This document shows, in pieces, positions 11,098 through 24,660 of a stretch of DNA of 59,209 bases (positions within the stretch are counted from its first letter, which is position 1; each line of letters opens with the position of its first letter). The notes beneath the pieces were generated by a model. The model did no database searches and was not told the DNA's origin. It saw only the letters and a list, made by a program, of their open reading frames with translations. Origin of the DNA: Pelargonium x hortorum. Taxonomy: Eukaryota > Streptophyta > Magnoliopsida > Geraniales > Geraniaceae. The position numbers and the translations under genes were made by a program. The DNA lies in the NCBI GenBank assembly GCA_036897525.1, contig JAYMTJ010000064.1, forward strand, positions 1 through 59,209. Direction: 5' to 3'.

Positions 11098-12317
11098 ATT
11101 CATACAAGATTAACCCCTTTTATATAGGCTAAGTCTTTAGAGGAAGGCTTTAGTAATTCAATCGCAGGTTTAGGCTGGACTTTAATAAAAAAAGGGGCCT
11201 ACACAATACGATTGACTAGCTGTTTAGTATGAAAGCTTACCCATTTTCCAGTTATAAGGGGTGCCTGAGGTCGCTCTATAATATAAGTCTGGAAAGTACT
11301 GTTTATTTCCTCATTGGTTGAATCACAAGGATAAAATAGCTTAGTAAAGCCAATACTTTTTTATTGACTCTCCTCTTCTCTTCGTTTGGATTAATACAAG
11401 TTCGCTTTGTGTTCGGGTAATCCTCAATTTACGATGTTCCAGGTTCCCAAATAGTTTAGTTGCATTGAAAATGACGTAATTGCGCATCCTACTATATATG
11501 ATACTAATATAAAGGATCTCTATTAGCGGCTGGATTCCCCAGCGTAACCCCGTAGGATGAGTAGAGTAGTCTTTATTTACGCGCATTTTTTGTCTTCGTT
11601 CATAAACTTACGACCATTCAGATTTAACAACCCATACTCTCAAAAAGAAGTAAATTACTAAAAAGCCCCGGTATTCCTTAAAAGAATAAGAACATCGGCT
11701 TCTTGAGTGTCTATGTTTGTTCCCTATATTTAAAGATTTTATTCCTGGAAAGAAGGGCACTAGTAAATGAAATTCCTGACTCTTCGGTTACTCGAGAAAG
11801 AAGAATTTTTTATATTATAGATCATAAAAATCTCTACTCGAATGCTGTATTCATTTTAGGAAAGTCGACAAGAAAAGTACTTGACAAAAACAGCGTGTCA
11901 TAAACTGGAAATGGGGTACTCCTATATAAACGAGAGGCCCACGTGGGTGGTTTGTGAAAACAGCTTAGCTTCCTGATTATCAATTTTGATATAAAGCGCT
12001 TATAATGAATTAACAGAAGTTTCTATCTTAATAGCGGAGTCTCTATTAGATAATGTATAGAAAAATTGACCGAGGTTAGTCCAATATTTGAAAGTAAATA
12101 AATTAACCTCTATTTATAAGGGTTTCTTTTAAGGAATACACAAGCTAGTGTTAGATAGTACTAGACTAAAAGTGAAATTACGTATATAAAAAGTAGATTT
12201 CGGATTAGTTGAATTACTCTTTTTAGTATAAAATAAAGGGGGATCCTACTTTCATTAGAAGTTCAAGTTTCAAGGAAAGCAACTGAAGCGAAGACCCTAT
12301 TTCATTTCTTTCTTTGT
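11098..12317. other. AT-rich spacer
   Basis: No gene is supported. Frames at 11341-11586 (minus) and 11703-11903 (plus) encode no recognisable domain and are attributed to chance. Confidence 0.6.
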
Positions 12318-12394
12318 GGGTGTATAACTCAGTGGTAGGGCGCGGGGCTTTTAATCTAACGAGTGTGGGTTCAAGGGTCCTCTTGTTGATACCT
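12318..12394 (+). pseudogene. trnK-UUU pseudogene, copy 2
   Basis: The first 43 bases closely follow plant mitochondrial tRNA-Lys: GGGTGTATAACTCAGTGGTA, then GGGCGCGGGGCTTTTAATCT, with the UUU anticodon in CTTTTAA. The 3' part keeps GTGGGTTCAAG, but the T-arm carries about four extra bases before the acceptor strand (GATACCT), which still pairs in part with GGGTGTA. The enlarged T-arm and poorly matched anticodon stem make function unlikely. This is the best-preserved 5' half among the trnK-like copies. Confidence 0.75.
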
Positions 12395-15300
12395 GGAGTG
12401 TCCTTAGCATTCCCTAGCTACTATAATTTGGGATTTCAAAGTCTGCTAGGGTTCAGTAACAACTCTTTTTTGTACCAAAAGCTTAAGACTAGGCTACCTT
12501 TTCGCGGGATTTCCGCTAGTAGCACCAAATACTTTAAAAAGATATAGAAAGTCTAGTTATTTTCAGAGCCGGAATCCATTCAATTTCACGTATTATATTA
12601 TAGGGGTCTTGTCTAAGCTTTGTATTTGCTTTCGATAGGCACCTAACCCAAGTCATTTTATAGCTCGGGGCTCCGTTCTTGTGAAGCTATTCCCGAACAG
12701 TAACGAGGCTAGCTTATTAATTTGAATTTCTTACTTTTTGAATTGATAGGGATAATAGCTTTGATCTTTCAATTTCATATAATTTTAACTTAAACTTAGC
12801 ATAGTTATGCTCAAGCTCTAAACTAAAGCGGTTCCCTGACTTAAGTAAACTTCTCCTCTAAAAAGGAGTTTTATTGGACCTATAGAATTTCCCAAGTTTT
12901 TGCTCAAAAGAGTGTCTTTACTAGTATAAAATTGGAATATATTTCTAAAACACCGGATCATAAAGGAATGGGGATTAAGCAGTTCGTGGAGTGCCTTAAA
13001 ACAAATGTATTGAAAAATGCTTAGTGATTTCCCTGGGTAAGGGTTTTTAGACTGAAACCTGTATAGATGCGTTGGGTGTTATCTTGTTTTCAAAGGCTGT
13101 TTTTGTACTTTTTGAGAGTACTGGGAATTAGAATTATAATATAAAAGCTCCTAGGTTTTAAGTCTTCTTTTACTCTCAAATTTTATAAAAGCTCTTCTTT
13201 TCTTTTGGTTCAGGGATCACGAAAACTTATTCAAAGGTTTACTGTTTGGGGGTTCCCTGCAAAGTCAAAAGGTCATACAACAAATTTTGAGTGAATTCTA
13301 ATCTTTAAAAATGTATCTGATACTTTGTTTTATTATAAAGGGATTTTTCATATTAATTCGGTACAATAATAGCTAGAGTTTCTTGGGTCACTTCAGTTAC
13401 ACGGGAAGAAGTCAATCTGGGACTGTTTTACTTTAATATAAATAGAGAGTGCTCGTAGCTCTTTAGGTGCAGCAAAAAACTGAGTGGGCTTCTTTTCTAG
13501 GAGATCAAACGGGGGCTCCCCTTGCGGGTTATTTTTACAAGAATGGAGGAAGTTCCTCATTAGGTATTAAGGTTCGGGAAAAGTTATACCTGTATGAAAG
13601 AATGAATTCCTATGCGTATTAGATAAATAAAGGGCTCTTTTCTACTGAAACTAAATATTATTCTTAACATTAGGAGTGTATTCATGATATTACGCCTTAG
13701 GTGTGTTACTGACAATATTAGTACAAATATGTAATGCGCAAAGTATAAACTTAATAAACTTCGTTAATTTATATTAGTGGAAGAAAAAGAGACTCAATTC
13801 CTTGTAATTGAAATTTCTAGTAAATATTAAAAAAGTAATAAGATAATATTTTTGATATATGATAAAAATGTAGTATCTGGATTCCCTCGGTTTTTCTAAT
13901 TTGGTTGGTATTCTTTTTTTTACTCTATGGTTTTTGGAATTTAGGGTTTCCAAGTACGGCAATTCAAGCAGTCTAAGTCTAGTTGAGTTTTTTAGTATTT
14001 TCAATGTACGAAACTATAGATCGCGTTTACCTAGGTGTTTTCAACTTACAAGATTTTTAGGAAAAAAGACCCTACTTTAATAACAATTTCTACTTTGATT
14101 TATCTCTGTAATACAACTAGGGTTTACCTAAATCTGAAAACTTGTAATTACCCAATTCAATTCCCTTGATCTAAAAGACTTGCACTGAATCTTACTAATA
14201 CCTAAAAACTAAGGACTTTCTATTGTAAAAAATCTATATCTATCTGACTCAAAAGCGGAGAGGAAAAACCCATCTTTCTTTTGAATTTAGTTTTGTTACA
14301 GATCTTGCTATTTTGCCTTTGCATTTTGGGATTTCAGGAAAGTCAGTTTGTGCTTTTAGGGGTCTTTAATTACAAGGTGTAAAATAAGGAATTCCTTAAA
14401 CTAGAATATATCGAATCAAAAAGAGTCTAAATCAGGGCTTACCTGAAGAATTTGGGTATATTTTTCTAGATAAAGACTCTAGTTAAAAGGTGTTACTTTT
14501 TTTGTTGAGTCATTTCGGACCTATATACTTAGAAAAAAGATCTAGTAGCATTACAATAAGGAGCTGTAGTCTAGATTTTGATTAGGCTTGGTAGGGGGCC
14601 CGGTGGGCTAGCTACTACAAATGAAAGAGAAAAAGGTTCCTTGTAAACGGTTAGCGCGCCTAAACGAGCTTCTTGCTGTAAAAACCATATCTAACTAGTA
14701 CTTTACGGAAATAAAAAGGGTTCTTTTTCAGAGGCAAAAGCAAGTCAGCTCCTTAGCTTAAGCTCAATGGAATCCCTCCTAAACTGGATCTACCCAAGAA
14801 TTTCTATTCAATCAATCTCATTTTTCGAGTATTGTTGAGTGAGATAAATTGAGTATTCCAATTATCAAGGAACCCCGTTGTATTATATGTATAAAGAAAA
14901 AACTCTTCTGCTTAGTTTATGCTAATGTAGTAGACTTAGCACCTAACTGAAAATCCATAGGAAATGGGAGTATGAAAAGTAAACTCATGTCCTTTATTTA
15001 CCATTTTACTACATGGGACTTAATTAAGTACAATTAGGAATCTAGGTTTTACGAGCGGGTATAGTGCTTTATTTGACAGCCAACAATTGCTTATGGACTT
15101 CCGTTCTCTATCTATCTCTACACTTATTTTATTCAGAGATACAACACTTTTTCTACCTTTCCCTGCTGTCTTAGTCTTCTTTAGAGCTATACTCACTATC
15201 TTAATCCTAGGAGCTAGAATACCGGAACTCTTAAGGGAGATACCAGTCTTTTTACTTGACTGCAGCAGCATCGCGAAGCGAGGTAATTGCTTTGTAGTAG

Positions 15301-16337
15301 TTATAAATATACCGACTTACACTATATAGCCAGCGTCTACAACTTACTTTGTTTCATACTTTTTTTTTCATCATCACACTTAGACTCTGTGCTCGAGCTT
15401 TTTATATAGGGCACGCAAGCTTTTTGCGATTGTATCCTTATCCTTTGTTATATACTAGTACTATAGACTACTTTTTTGTCAATCACAGATTACCTCCGGG
15501 TTCCAAATCATGAACCCCCATACTAAAGGTCGGTTCTACTTTATAATATGAATACTTCTTTTTAGAGTGTTAAGCAAAGCAAGGCTTTTCAACCTAGTAA
15601 GTAGGGGATTTCTGGAGATGGCCGCCCAGGTCTTATAAATGAAGCCTTTTTCTTATATTTGTAATCTAAATACGTACTTTTGTGCTGTAGAAGAGAGGAG
15701 TTGAAAGCTTCTTTGCTCGGCGAAAGACTGCTAACGTACCCTGTTGTAATAGGCATTACATATTTTAGCGCTTTAAGGATATTCAATATTTAAACAGGAT
15801 TCTTAGTTTTTATACTGAATTTGTCAAAAAGGGTACCCGGAAAAGTACAAAAAGCATTAACTATCGGCTTAGCCCTTAAGTTATCTTTTATATTTGCTAC
15901 ACGAGTCTGAAAACTAGACCTACTTGATTTTAAAGTACTTATATGAACTTTGTCTAGTAGGACCCATTTGAATAGAGTTATCAGAATCACTATTCAAATT
16001 CTTTGATTAGTAAAGTAACCTCAATACTACACTTTGATTTGTTTTACAGAGCTCGCTTCAACCGAAACTCACATTATTCTGTACCCGTAATTTGTAGAGC
16101 TAGTACCGACTTACTAAAAGGAGATTCCTGGACTGTTGTAAACTAGGATATCATGTATACGCAGGAGCACACGATAAAACAAACCTATAAGAAGGCTTTC
16201 TTTCGCCTGGAATTTTACCATCTTTGTAAGTAGTTTTCTATTAAGTAGGTGCTTATTAAAGAGGTACTAGTTTTTCAAAATTACAAATAAAAAAAATCAC
16301 AATTTGGAAAAGAAGGAGCGCTTCTTCTCTTAAAAGC
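12395..16337. other. AT-rich spacer, about 3.9 kb
   Basis: No gene, intron core or RNA is recognised. The opposed overlapping frames at 15020-15329 have no domain and mirror each other, as expected of chance. GC-rich boxes occur throughout, for example GGGGGCTCCCC at 13511 and GGGGGCCCGG at 14594. Confidence 0.6.
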
Positions 16338-16410
16338 CCGCTTTGACAGGATTTGAACCAACAACATTCAATAGCTTTACGGGATGCTCTACCGCTTGGG
16401 ATTTTAGGGG
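16338..16410 (-). pseudogene. tRNA-like relic (D-arm and T-arm visible)
   Basis: On the minus strand AAGCGGTAGAGCATCCC is a typical D-arm and following spacer, and GTTGGTTCAAATCCTGTC is a typical T-arm, in the right order over 73 nt. The 5' end (CCCC) and 3' end (GCGGG) share three or four pairs. The T-arm is close to plastid-type trnP, but the anticodon stem has decayed and no UGG anticodon is readable. It is a decayed tRNA gene of uncertain isotype. Confidence 0.5.
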
Positions 16411-16592
16411 GAGTATTAAGCCTTTGAAAGCGTGAGTTAGTTCCCTATGGCTAGCGGCTGGGTATAATATATGTCAATTTTTTAGTAAGGAAGGCTTGGT
16501 AGGAACTTATAAGCGTAGATCGACCAAACTAAGTAAAGGGTTTTTATCTAATTTCAGGATCAAGGAAAACTGTAGATAGAGATGAGCGCTTT

Positions 16593-16658
16593 AGAAAGAT
16601 GGGATCGAACCGGGGTCCTCTATATTTGTAGTATCTCATCAATTCCGGAATTCTAGCT
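16593..16658 (-). pseudogene. tRNA T-arm relic, identity unknown
   Basis: The minus strand shows GGACCCCGGTTCGATCCC, a convincing T-arm sequence, followed by TCTTTCT. A 66-nt span can be closed by AGCTAGA/TCTTTCT with five of seven pairs. No D-arm or anticodon arm is convincing. It lies 180 bases from the relic at 16338 on the same strand, so the two might be remains of a former tRNA pair. Confidence 0.32.
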
Positions 16659-16689
16659 GTAATCCAAAGTCTGGGTCATATAATTAAAA

Positions 16690-19600
16690 TAATAAAGTTA
16701 AGATTTAGCTCAATTATTTAGTGTTAAGGGGTGCAAGAAAGGATTTCCTTTTTTTGAATCCGATACACTCTTAGACTGTCATTCTAGGGTATACGGGTTT
16801 AAGTAAAGTGGGCAAGACGGAGATTAATATTTACCTTTATTTAGTAAGCTCCCCCTCTTTCTATTCTAGCGTTAACTAGGGATAATGAGGAGCACCTATT
16901 TTATATCACACAACTTTGAAGTAAATAATCCTTCTGTTTTTTTATAAATAGGTTTCATTTCCCAAGCCTGTTTCTTAGATAGAGACTTGTTCTATCCATT
17001 TCAGATAAAAGAAAGGAGTGATATTCAGGCAAGTCGTTCTATAAACTAAAAGTGGGGATTCCCATGCAAAGTAAAAAAAAAGGAAATAACAAAAAGCTTC
17101 AAATCCCCGCATTTAGGCTTCGGATTTAACAAATGAGTTAGCTACTTGGCTTTCCAAAGAATCAATTCCCAGTTGTTTATCGTTCCGGTTTTAATTCATA
17201 AAGAGGAAGCCCGGGGAAGTCCTTAATTTGTGTTTCCGTGTTCTAAAGAAATGAAATGGGATAAAGAACCTCAAAAACAGGGAAGTTGCAATCTACTGAT
17301 TTAAAAATAATGGATTCTATAAACTTCGCTTAAGACAAATAGCTAATTGCATGGAAGGAGCTTAACAAGGCCGAATGAATGATATATTACTTAGTCGTAC
17401 CAACTCAACAGGAGTGGAGTTCCCATAAAAGAGATTGCGCTTGCGTTATCATGTGTACTAGAGAACCCCCTGTTAAAAGAGGGCCTCTTACTCTATAGGA
17501 ATTCCTTATCCTCAGCGTTTTCAAAAAAAATATTTACTTAAAATAGTAATATTGGTCAATAACTTCTCATTTGGCTTTAAGGGCATCTTGAATATATGTT
17601 TCCTTAGAGTTCCTTAAATTCAATTTATAGAAAAATCTTAGGAAGCTTCATAATTATAGGAATCCTTGGACTCTAATTTATTAGAACCTGTTAGGTAATA
17701 ATCAACCCTGAGAGGTGTACAATATACTGGTATTACCCAAGATTAAAACTGGATTTTATATCTTACACTACTAAAATAAAAACCATCTTGTTCGGGTATG
17801 TCTTACTGGTATGAGGTAACTCTTGTAAAAAATTTACGGGAGTCTTGATTTGACACCCATTTGCTTGAGTTAATCTGGAGTCTTAGACCTCGAACGTGAG
17901 TAGAAGTTTTTATGACAGGATCTTAGAAATATTTAAACTTCTTCTATAATTTTATTGCCTACCTTTTTGCAAGAGGCCCCATGTTAGTCGAGTTTTGTGC
18001 TCTTCTAGTACTGACTCATTTTATCCCGCTTAAATAGGGGAACTCTTTAGTATAGTATCCCGGAAAAGCTCTTTCAAATTATTAGTTTCTACTTATTTCT
18101 GTTACTTATATAGTCTTGCATGTTTGCCTTTCTGTTGCTAGCTATTTTTGGAAATCTATTTCATTAGTTCTATAACACAAATAAAAGAGCACAGGGTTAC
18201 CTAAGTTAGGATACTTTTGGAGGTATATCAGAGCCGGAGTTAGAATAAATATAGAAAAGTACCAAGTTCTTGTAATTCATTTGGGCTAGTGCCTTGTTTC
18301 AGGATTTCCCTTATATTATTTATAAGCAATTCGCCTTGGTTAAAGTCGGGTAAGGAGTTTTTAGATGGGCAAATAAATCAGTACCCTGAGAAAGTTCAAG
18401 CTTTGTCTTAATACAGTGTAGTCGTATGTCTTAGCTTTTGCTTTTGTTTGAGTATAAGTAATTAAAAGTAAATGAACAAGTATAAAATGAATTTCTTAAA
18501 AAGAGAGATTCGCAAAAAAACCGTTTGTTTGCTTGTAGAAGTTATTCTGATTAGTGTAAACATGCTTTTTTTACCCTTGTTTGGGGTCATTGAAACGCGG
18601 AAAAGAAAGTGCTTTTTTTGCTCTACTACAATTCTTTTCTATTAAACTTTAATACATGAATTGAATCTTTTTCTATTCTATTTGGACTCCCCTTAACGGA
18701 ATGAAATTCAAAAGCTAGCTCAAAGTCTACGAATCCTGAATTTAGAGTACTAACTTTTCAAGTTACTCGCTAAAGCTTTTTTTCTTGAATTTAATACTTC
18801 CCAAAGAGCGGTAACCCCTGGACAATGAAATTCTGGGGGAGTCGGGTTACTGAACGGTTTAACACCTATTTAGTTGTACAAATCCTTTTCAAGGTCCTTC
18901 TTAGCCTCTAGTTATTGAAGTGAAGTATTAACAGCTCGGTTTTTTTAATATTAAATGGGCGGTGGAGGAAGTAGTTACAACTTAGTAGAGACCCACCTTT
19001 CAAAAAGAGATTTAGGAAAGGCTGCATAATCGTCGGGGTGACATACAAGATAAAGTACTTGAGGAGTTGAAAATGGAATATGCAGTATATTCTCCCTTAA
19101 AAGTTGAAAATGTAAGTTTACCCTCTCCTCTTGTGAGGTCAGAGCTGTAATATATAAATAGAAATTCAAAACCGTGGTCGAGGAGCTAATGCATTAAAGT
19201 TGTTAAACTTTTGAGAGAGGATAGTGCCTGAGCTAAGATAGGGAAATCTCATGCTTGTGTAGAGTCATAAGTAACTGAGGAGTGTAAGTGGGGCTTTTGT
19301 AGTTAGGCTAAATCTATCCGGTTAAAATAACCTGAAGTACTTCGGGAATATAAAATTAAGGTGTCCCTTTTGTGCCAATTCCGGAGGAAAATGACCTGAT
19401 AGCGCTCTCTGTTTTCAGGTATATAGTAGGGTTTTCAAAATGAAAGTGCCTGTGGCTTGTAACAAAAAAAGAAAATAGTTAAGACGCTCTGATTCCATGG
19501 ACTCTTGTAGCTGGTTTTGAAATAAACTTCCTTTGAATCTCGCGCAAACCCTATAGTAGGGCTTTTAAGCACCCAGTATAACTTCAATATTGTAAGAGAG

Positions 19601-20084
19601 AAAAAAAGCCTCTCTATCTGTTCTATCTGTAAAGGCAACTAAACTCTCAAATTTTCATATACAGATTCGGGATGAAATCTCTAGAATTCCTTAATTTGAT
19701 ACTCATAACTATCTAAGGTCTCTTTTTATTGATAAAAGCATAAAACGGGTCAAAATACCCTTAACAATATTATACTATAAAGATCCTATTCTATACCTAC
19801 CATTTGAAGAAGAACACCCAACTCCAACCTAACTGACATGTCCTAAACCCTACTTATATCCTCATTGAAAGCTATCAATATAAAAAGGTACTCTGATCAT
19901 AATCATGATCAGTACTTTCTATTTCTTAATTATTAAGGTATCTCAACTTAAGATTAAGATAGCTGCAATACATTAGGAGCGGGTTAACAAGCAATAAGAC
20001 AGGCCCTTGCTTCTCTCTCCTCTAATCCTACGAAGTCTCTCCTACTCTTACTGACTGGGTTCCTTCTTTCTGATGCTTTTTTTT
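16690..20084. other. AT-rich spacer with a small hairpin
   Basis: No gene is recognised. The frames at 18975-19169 and 19435-19638 (minus) have no domain. An inverted repeat at 19887-19915 is described separately. A run of 12 T lies just before the trnK relic at 20085. Confidence 0.6.
19887..19915. repeat. Perfect small inverted repeat
   Basis: CTGATCAT (19893-19900) and ATGATCAG (19905-19912) flank the loop AATC. The stem extends with GTAC on both sides if a two-base TC bulge is allowed on the left, giving about 11 paired bases. No T run follows and mitochondria do not need rho-independent terminators, so it is noted only as a potential hairpin. Confidence 0.6.
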
Positions 20085-20130
20085 TTTAATTTTAAACTAA
20101 CGGTCGCGGGTTCAAACCCTACTATACCTA
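20085..20130 (+). pseudogene. trnK-UUU pseudogene, 3' half only
   Basis: From the anticodon loop onward (ATTTTAA, then CTAACGGTCGC, GGGTTCAAACCCTAC, TATACC) the sequence follows plant mitochondrial tRNA-Lys closely. The 5' half is replaced by a T run and unrelated sequence. As a 3'-half remnant it cannot form a tRNA. Confidence 0.62.
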
Positions 20131-20764
20131 GTATTACCGTACGCTAGACGTTCTTAGTAACAAAGTATGAAAGTAAGGTTATCCTATGAGCAGCACTTAT
20201 CCTTTTCAAAGATATACATAGCAGCAAGGACCCTCTAATAAGCATCTCACAAGGGTAGTGGCTAAGCTTAAATTTAAAAATTCCTTGCATTTTTTTAGTC
20301 TGAGTGGGAGATTTCTAATTACTGAACTATCCCTTGTAGGGTAGGCTGTCATGTAGTAAATTGGTGCACTAGGTTTGTTTATACATACTCTGCTTTTTAA
20401 GGGCCCTACTAGACCTCCATTTACAATAGGAAGTACTTTAAAAATCAAAAGTAAGAATAAGAACTAGAATCCTATGAATTCTCAAAAACTACCTTAGCAC
20501 AAATTCTAAAAGAATCACTTAAATGGAGAATCATTTTGTAGTTTGATACAAATATTTAGCGAGGAAGTCAGTCACAGGCAGTTGGGGTTTTCATAAATTT
20601 CAAAAAACATAGTAGAATCGGAAAGTAAGCGCTACTACGGGTTTGGATCGTAGCGTTTTAGAAGTCCTTCGCGTTGGTTGCAGGAATATACATTGAATAA
20701 TATTACTAGGATATACAACGACTTTTATAAGATTATATATAATCTTTTTTGCAAACGTTTTTAA

Positions 20765-20830
20765 CCGCTATCACGGGAATTTTAAAGCCCTTAAATCTAT
20801 CCAACTAAGCTCTCTGAGCGAGTATATCTA
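20765..20830 (-). pseudogene. tRNA 5'-half relic
   Basis: On the minus strand GAGAGCTTAGTTGGATAGA is a tRNA D-arm, followed by AAGGGCTTTAAAATTCCC in the anticodon-arm position, where GGG and CCC can still pair around CTTTAAAATT. The T-arm and acceptor 3' strand are missing. The loop is similar to trnK CTTTTAA, which makes a trnK origin possible but unproven. Confidence 0.4.
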
Positions 20831-20834
20831 TAAA

Positions 20835-23625
20835 AGGAACTCTTCCACTGGGCTAGCCAATCATCTTATCTGTAAGTGATTCAATTTCCCCTTGTCTAAA
20901 TACCAAACAGGAAATTGCAATACATTTGAAAAGTTACATTTGCTTCAAAGGAATCCATTATAGAAACTTTCGGGAGTCTTCTCGATACATCTAGCTACTC
21001 CTATCGACCGAACTGAAACCTTGGATTGGAGCTTCCTTATCAAGTTAACAACAACAGCTAAAAAGAAATTCCGCAAAACCCTAAAAAACAGAAAAGCTAT
21101 AATTACTATAATTTAACTCTAGTTTCTAATACATATTGCTATAATGACTACAAGATTTCCTAGCTACAATACCAACTCTAACAAGAAAACAGCTATCTTT
21201 CTGGGTGCTCTTACAACTCCTTCTTGTAAGTATCTCTTTCTTCTCTAACTCCTAATAAAAAGAAAGAAAAAGTATAGCTGGTAACAAAGGTCTAAAAAAG
21301 AATAAGAATTTAGGCCATTAAGTAAAAAACAAGTTAAAAGATGTTAGTTAAAGAATTTCGGTAAGGAAGTCCAAGCCAAAGGTAATTCTTGTTTCTAGTG
21401 GGTTGTCATTGTGTAAGGTGTTCCGTTTAAAGTACTATTAAGCGTTAACCTTCCTCTGTAGGACTTCGCGCAAAAAGGATATACTATTAATCTTTCTAGG
21501 ATTCTAACCTCCTTAACGATAAAGTAAATCTTAGTTTGGAGTGTTGAACTTAGTCCTGATTTGATTAACAGCCAACTGCTTTAGAACTTCTTGAAAAGTT
21601 CTACTACACTAACTATGAATTGTTCCGAATCCTGTTTGTTATACTTTCTCGAAGTAGTGCTTGAGTTTCATGTAAGTAACGATAGGAATCCGTCGGATAA
21701 TAGGGGCATAACCCATACCTAGCTGAATATTAAACTAGAACTCTTGGTTCTTGGAATTTGCTTATCCGAAAACTAAACTATACTGTAAATCTTTTAAAAT
21801 ATAGCATACAAGCCTTCCGTAATTAATAAATTACTTTTCCTTTGTTTATCAATAAGGGTCTTATCCATATTCTTTAAAACTAATTATCTCCACTAAGACT
21901 AATGAATTCTTATCTTTTATATATAATACAACGTAGTAAATGGTAATCCGTGCCCTTCCTTCTTCTACCGGCGAAATTAAGATACTCCTAAAGTAAAGAT
22001 CAGATTAAAACCTCCAAATCGAAGTTTTGCGGATTCGTGCTCTGCCCACAAGCATTTCTCGATTTCGCAACTAGAGCCCTAGTTAGAAGATAATATACAA
22101 ATAGAATGCTTTTGAGCTGTTATAGACTTAGTTACTAGACTCTAATATACTACAAAAAACTAGGAATTCTTGCGATATATAATGAGAAATATCTAAGAAG
22201 TGTATACTCCATTTAGAGCTCCTTTAGAATAATAAAGAACCTTGTCAAGTATTTTAAGCTTTGTAAGTACTTTATACATATAAGCAGGAATCGAAGGTAA
22301 TAAATAAGAGGTTTCTCCTTTCCTTCTTAATAACAAAAAAAAAATGTAATGGAATTTTAAGTACAGTATAATCCAAGTCCTACCGTACTCCTGCAAAACT
22401 TATATTCCGACATGCTCCTTATGGTGAGTGTTGATACAAGCACTCAAATCGTGGGGGTATTCCTGTCCTTTAGCTCCTATATCTAATTTTATGAGTGGTA
22501 ATGTTTTAATAAAATCTTTGTTTTCCTGCCTTATTAAAATGAAACTGTTTGCGTATTTATACAAAAAGTCGTTGAAGAGAAGAGGGGATTTCTCTCCCTT
22601 ATCGACATAAGAAATGGCATTTACATAGTGTTTTTTAGATTTTAGAGTAGAGTCATTGTTGACTTTTTTAAGTTATGAAATCATAATGAATGTTCTAAAA
22701 GTGTAGTTTGTAGGAATTCCTCCCGCGATGTATATATAGAAAGATTTTCAAACTATTTAGAAAAAAGTATTTATTCTAAGGTACCCCTCAATAAATAGAA
22801 AGAAAAAAACTTAGTTATTTTGTGCAAAAGTATAAACTTGTTTAGGTACTTACTAGAGCGCATTAATAGCTGGACCTAAAAGGGGTTTATAAAAGTAAGT
22901 CTCCTGCTTTCGGATTTAAGTTTATAGGTCGATAAAAAAGGAGATACCCCCGTCGGCTTCTCTTAGTTTTTTACTCTATAGAGATAGATACAGGGTTGCA
23001 GGACTCCTCAAGCATTAGATCCTATATTAAAGAGACTAGGGACAGCCTAAAATAGGGATAAAGTTCTTTGTTATACCCCTGGAAAAGTATAAATTCGTAA
23101 GGAATTAGAATATTGCATAACAAAAGAGACCCTTTTCTAAATATGCTTGGACTAAGTGGATCCATAATGAAAATTAATAGAGCTAACACGGATCCTTTAC
23201 TTGTAGTACCACATTCAGAATACTTAGGAAATAAATAAAAACTAACATATAATTATAAGACAAAACTCTTCAGAATCAATAAAGACAGGCATGCAAGGGT
23301 GTTTTTCGGCGAGCATCAAGTAAGGTAAGGGCGCTGAGAAATAACTATAAAAGGGGCTCCCTTTTTTTTGATAACTGTGCATTGTATTAGAAGAAAAAAA
23401 ACCTCCAACAAGTGGATATAATTACTAAGCCTCTTTCAGAGAATTTTCTTAAACTTTTACAAGAAATACATATAAGCTAAAGCGCTTCTAGCGTAGAGAT
23501 GGGTGATCAAAAAAAGACTAATGTACCGGAATACCCTTAATCCATACATGAGATAAGCTATAATAGCAAAGTGTTCCTATGGAATTCTTTATATAAAAGA
23601 TTAACGAGCGTTATGTAAAGTAAAG
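20835..23625. other. AT-rich spacer
   Basis: Nothing recognisable. A segment near 22030-22080 (minus, GAGAAATGCTTGTGGGCAG) is GC-richer than its surroundings but does not fold as a tRNA or match a gene I know. Confidence 0.55.
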
Positions 23626-24036
23626 ATTTTCTAATTGATGGAGTGTCCTATTACTGCTGCACTTAATTATTTACAGTCAGCCCCTTGATAAATACATATC
23701 TGATATCTCAGTTTTGAATTCTATAGAGGGGGCGTCTAAAGTGGCAAATAAGCAGTTCCTGTCTTATACCAGAGCTAGTGGTCTTATTAATATTAAAAGA
23801 TTGTTATGGAATAGATATTAATAGATTTGAAATGTATAAAGTTGTTATTGATTATATTCATTCCCTCATTGCGCTCTTCTCATTAACTTAACTGAGGATT
23901 GAGAAATAAGTGATAATGAGTACATCCTTCTACCCAACAGTAGCATCGCGGAAGGAGGGAAGGGCTTCTATAGTATATGAGTATACCAGACTTACCTTAC
24001 ATTCTCACAAGACCCATAACGGGGAAAAGTAGACTT
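23626..24036 (+). repeat. Dispersed repeat family R1, copy 1
   Basis: This is a diverged copy of an element also seen at 37570 and 38293. Shared landmarks in order are a left block (CTAATTGATGGAGTG, compare TTCTAATGGAG at 37574), GATTATATTCATTC, GATAATGAGTACATCCTTCT at 23921, ACCTTACATT at 23996, and a right block ending AGTAGACTT at about 24036. No reading frame, terminal repeat or tRNA-like head is visible, so it cannot be placed in a transposon class. Confidence 0.5.
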
Positions 24037-24660
24037 CTTTTTTGTGTTTCTTAATCTTAATACCGAGAACCCCAGGCACGCTCCCGACTTTTAAGTTCCT
24101 TGTAACTTTCCTACTTAAAAAAAGAAAAGAGCAACTATCCACTAACGTTTTTTAAGTACAAGGGGTCCTGCCTGTATAGGCAGTTATATCTCTTAGCAGA
24201 AGAGAAGAGGTTTTAGAAAACTTCGTCTAAAGGATTTCCGGGTTTAGATTTCCTGTGGATTCTATCTGATATGTATATAGCTTCTTGAATGCCTGATCCT
24301 ATGCTATTTTAGCATTTTAGCCAAATTGTAGAAAAAACTAAACTTACGTTTTTTCATTACTTCCTTTATTCATTCGGCATTATTATGATTTCTTTATTTA
24401 GGAGCCCTCCAGTAAGCACTTAAGCTGTTGCAGTTTATTACCTACAAACAGAGTTTGGGCCTCTTAGTGTATAAGCCAAGGGTTACTTTTGCTTTACAAA
24501 ATCATATTATTCTACTTATTTATACTGGGAAAAGACTTAAGTAGAATTAGCCTAATATGGTATGGTATGGTGCCAAAATCCGTTAAATAACGGGGTACCG
24601 CCTGTTAATCTTTATATAGGTGATAAATTTGTATTTTACTGTAAGCATGCTGTACTGGAT
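24037..24660. other. AT-rich spacer
   Basis: No gene is recognised between the repeat copy and the trnD relic. TATGGTATGGTATGG at 24557 is a short tandem of TATGG. Confidence 0.55.

Noticed and set aside
11025-12394. The two neighbouring trnK copies as members of a tRNA-derived SINE
   Set aside because: Nothing after the tRNA part is shared, and no poly(A) tail or target duplication is seen.
15020-15329. Two overlapping frames on opposite strands
   Set aside because: Each is the shadow of the other and neither has a recognisable product.
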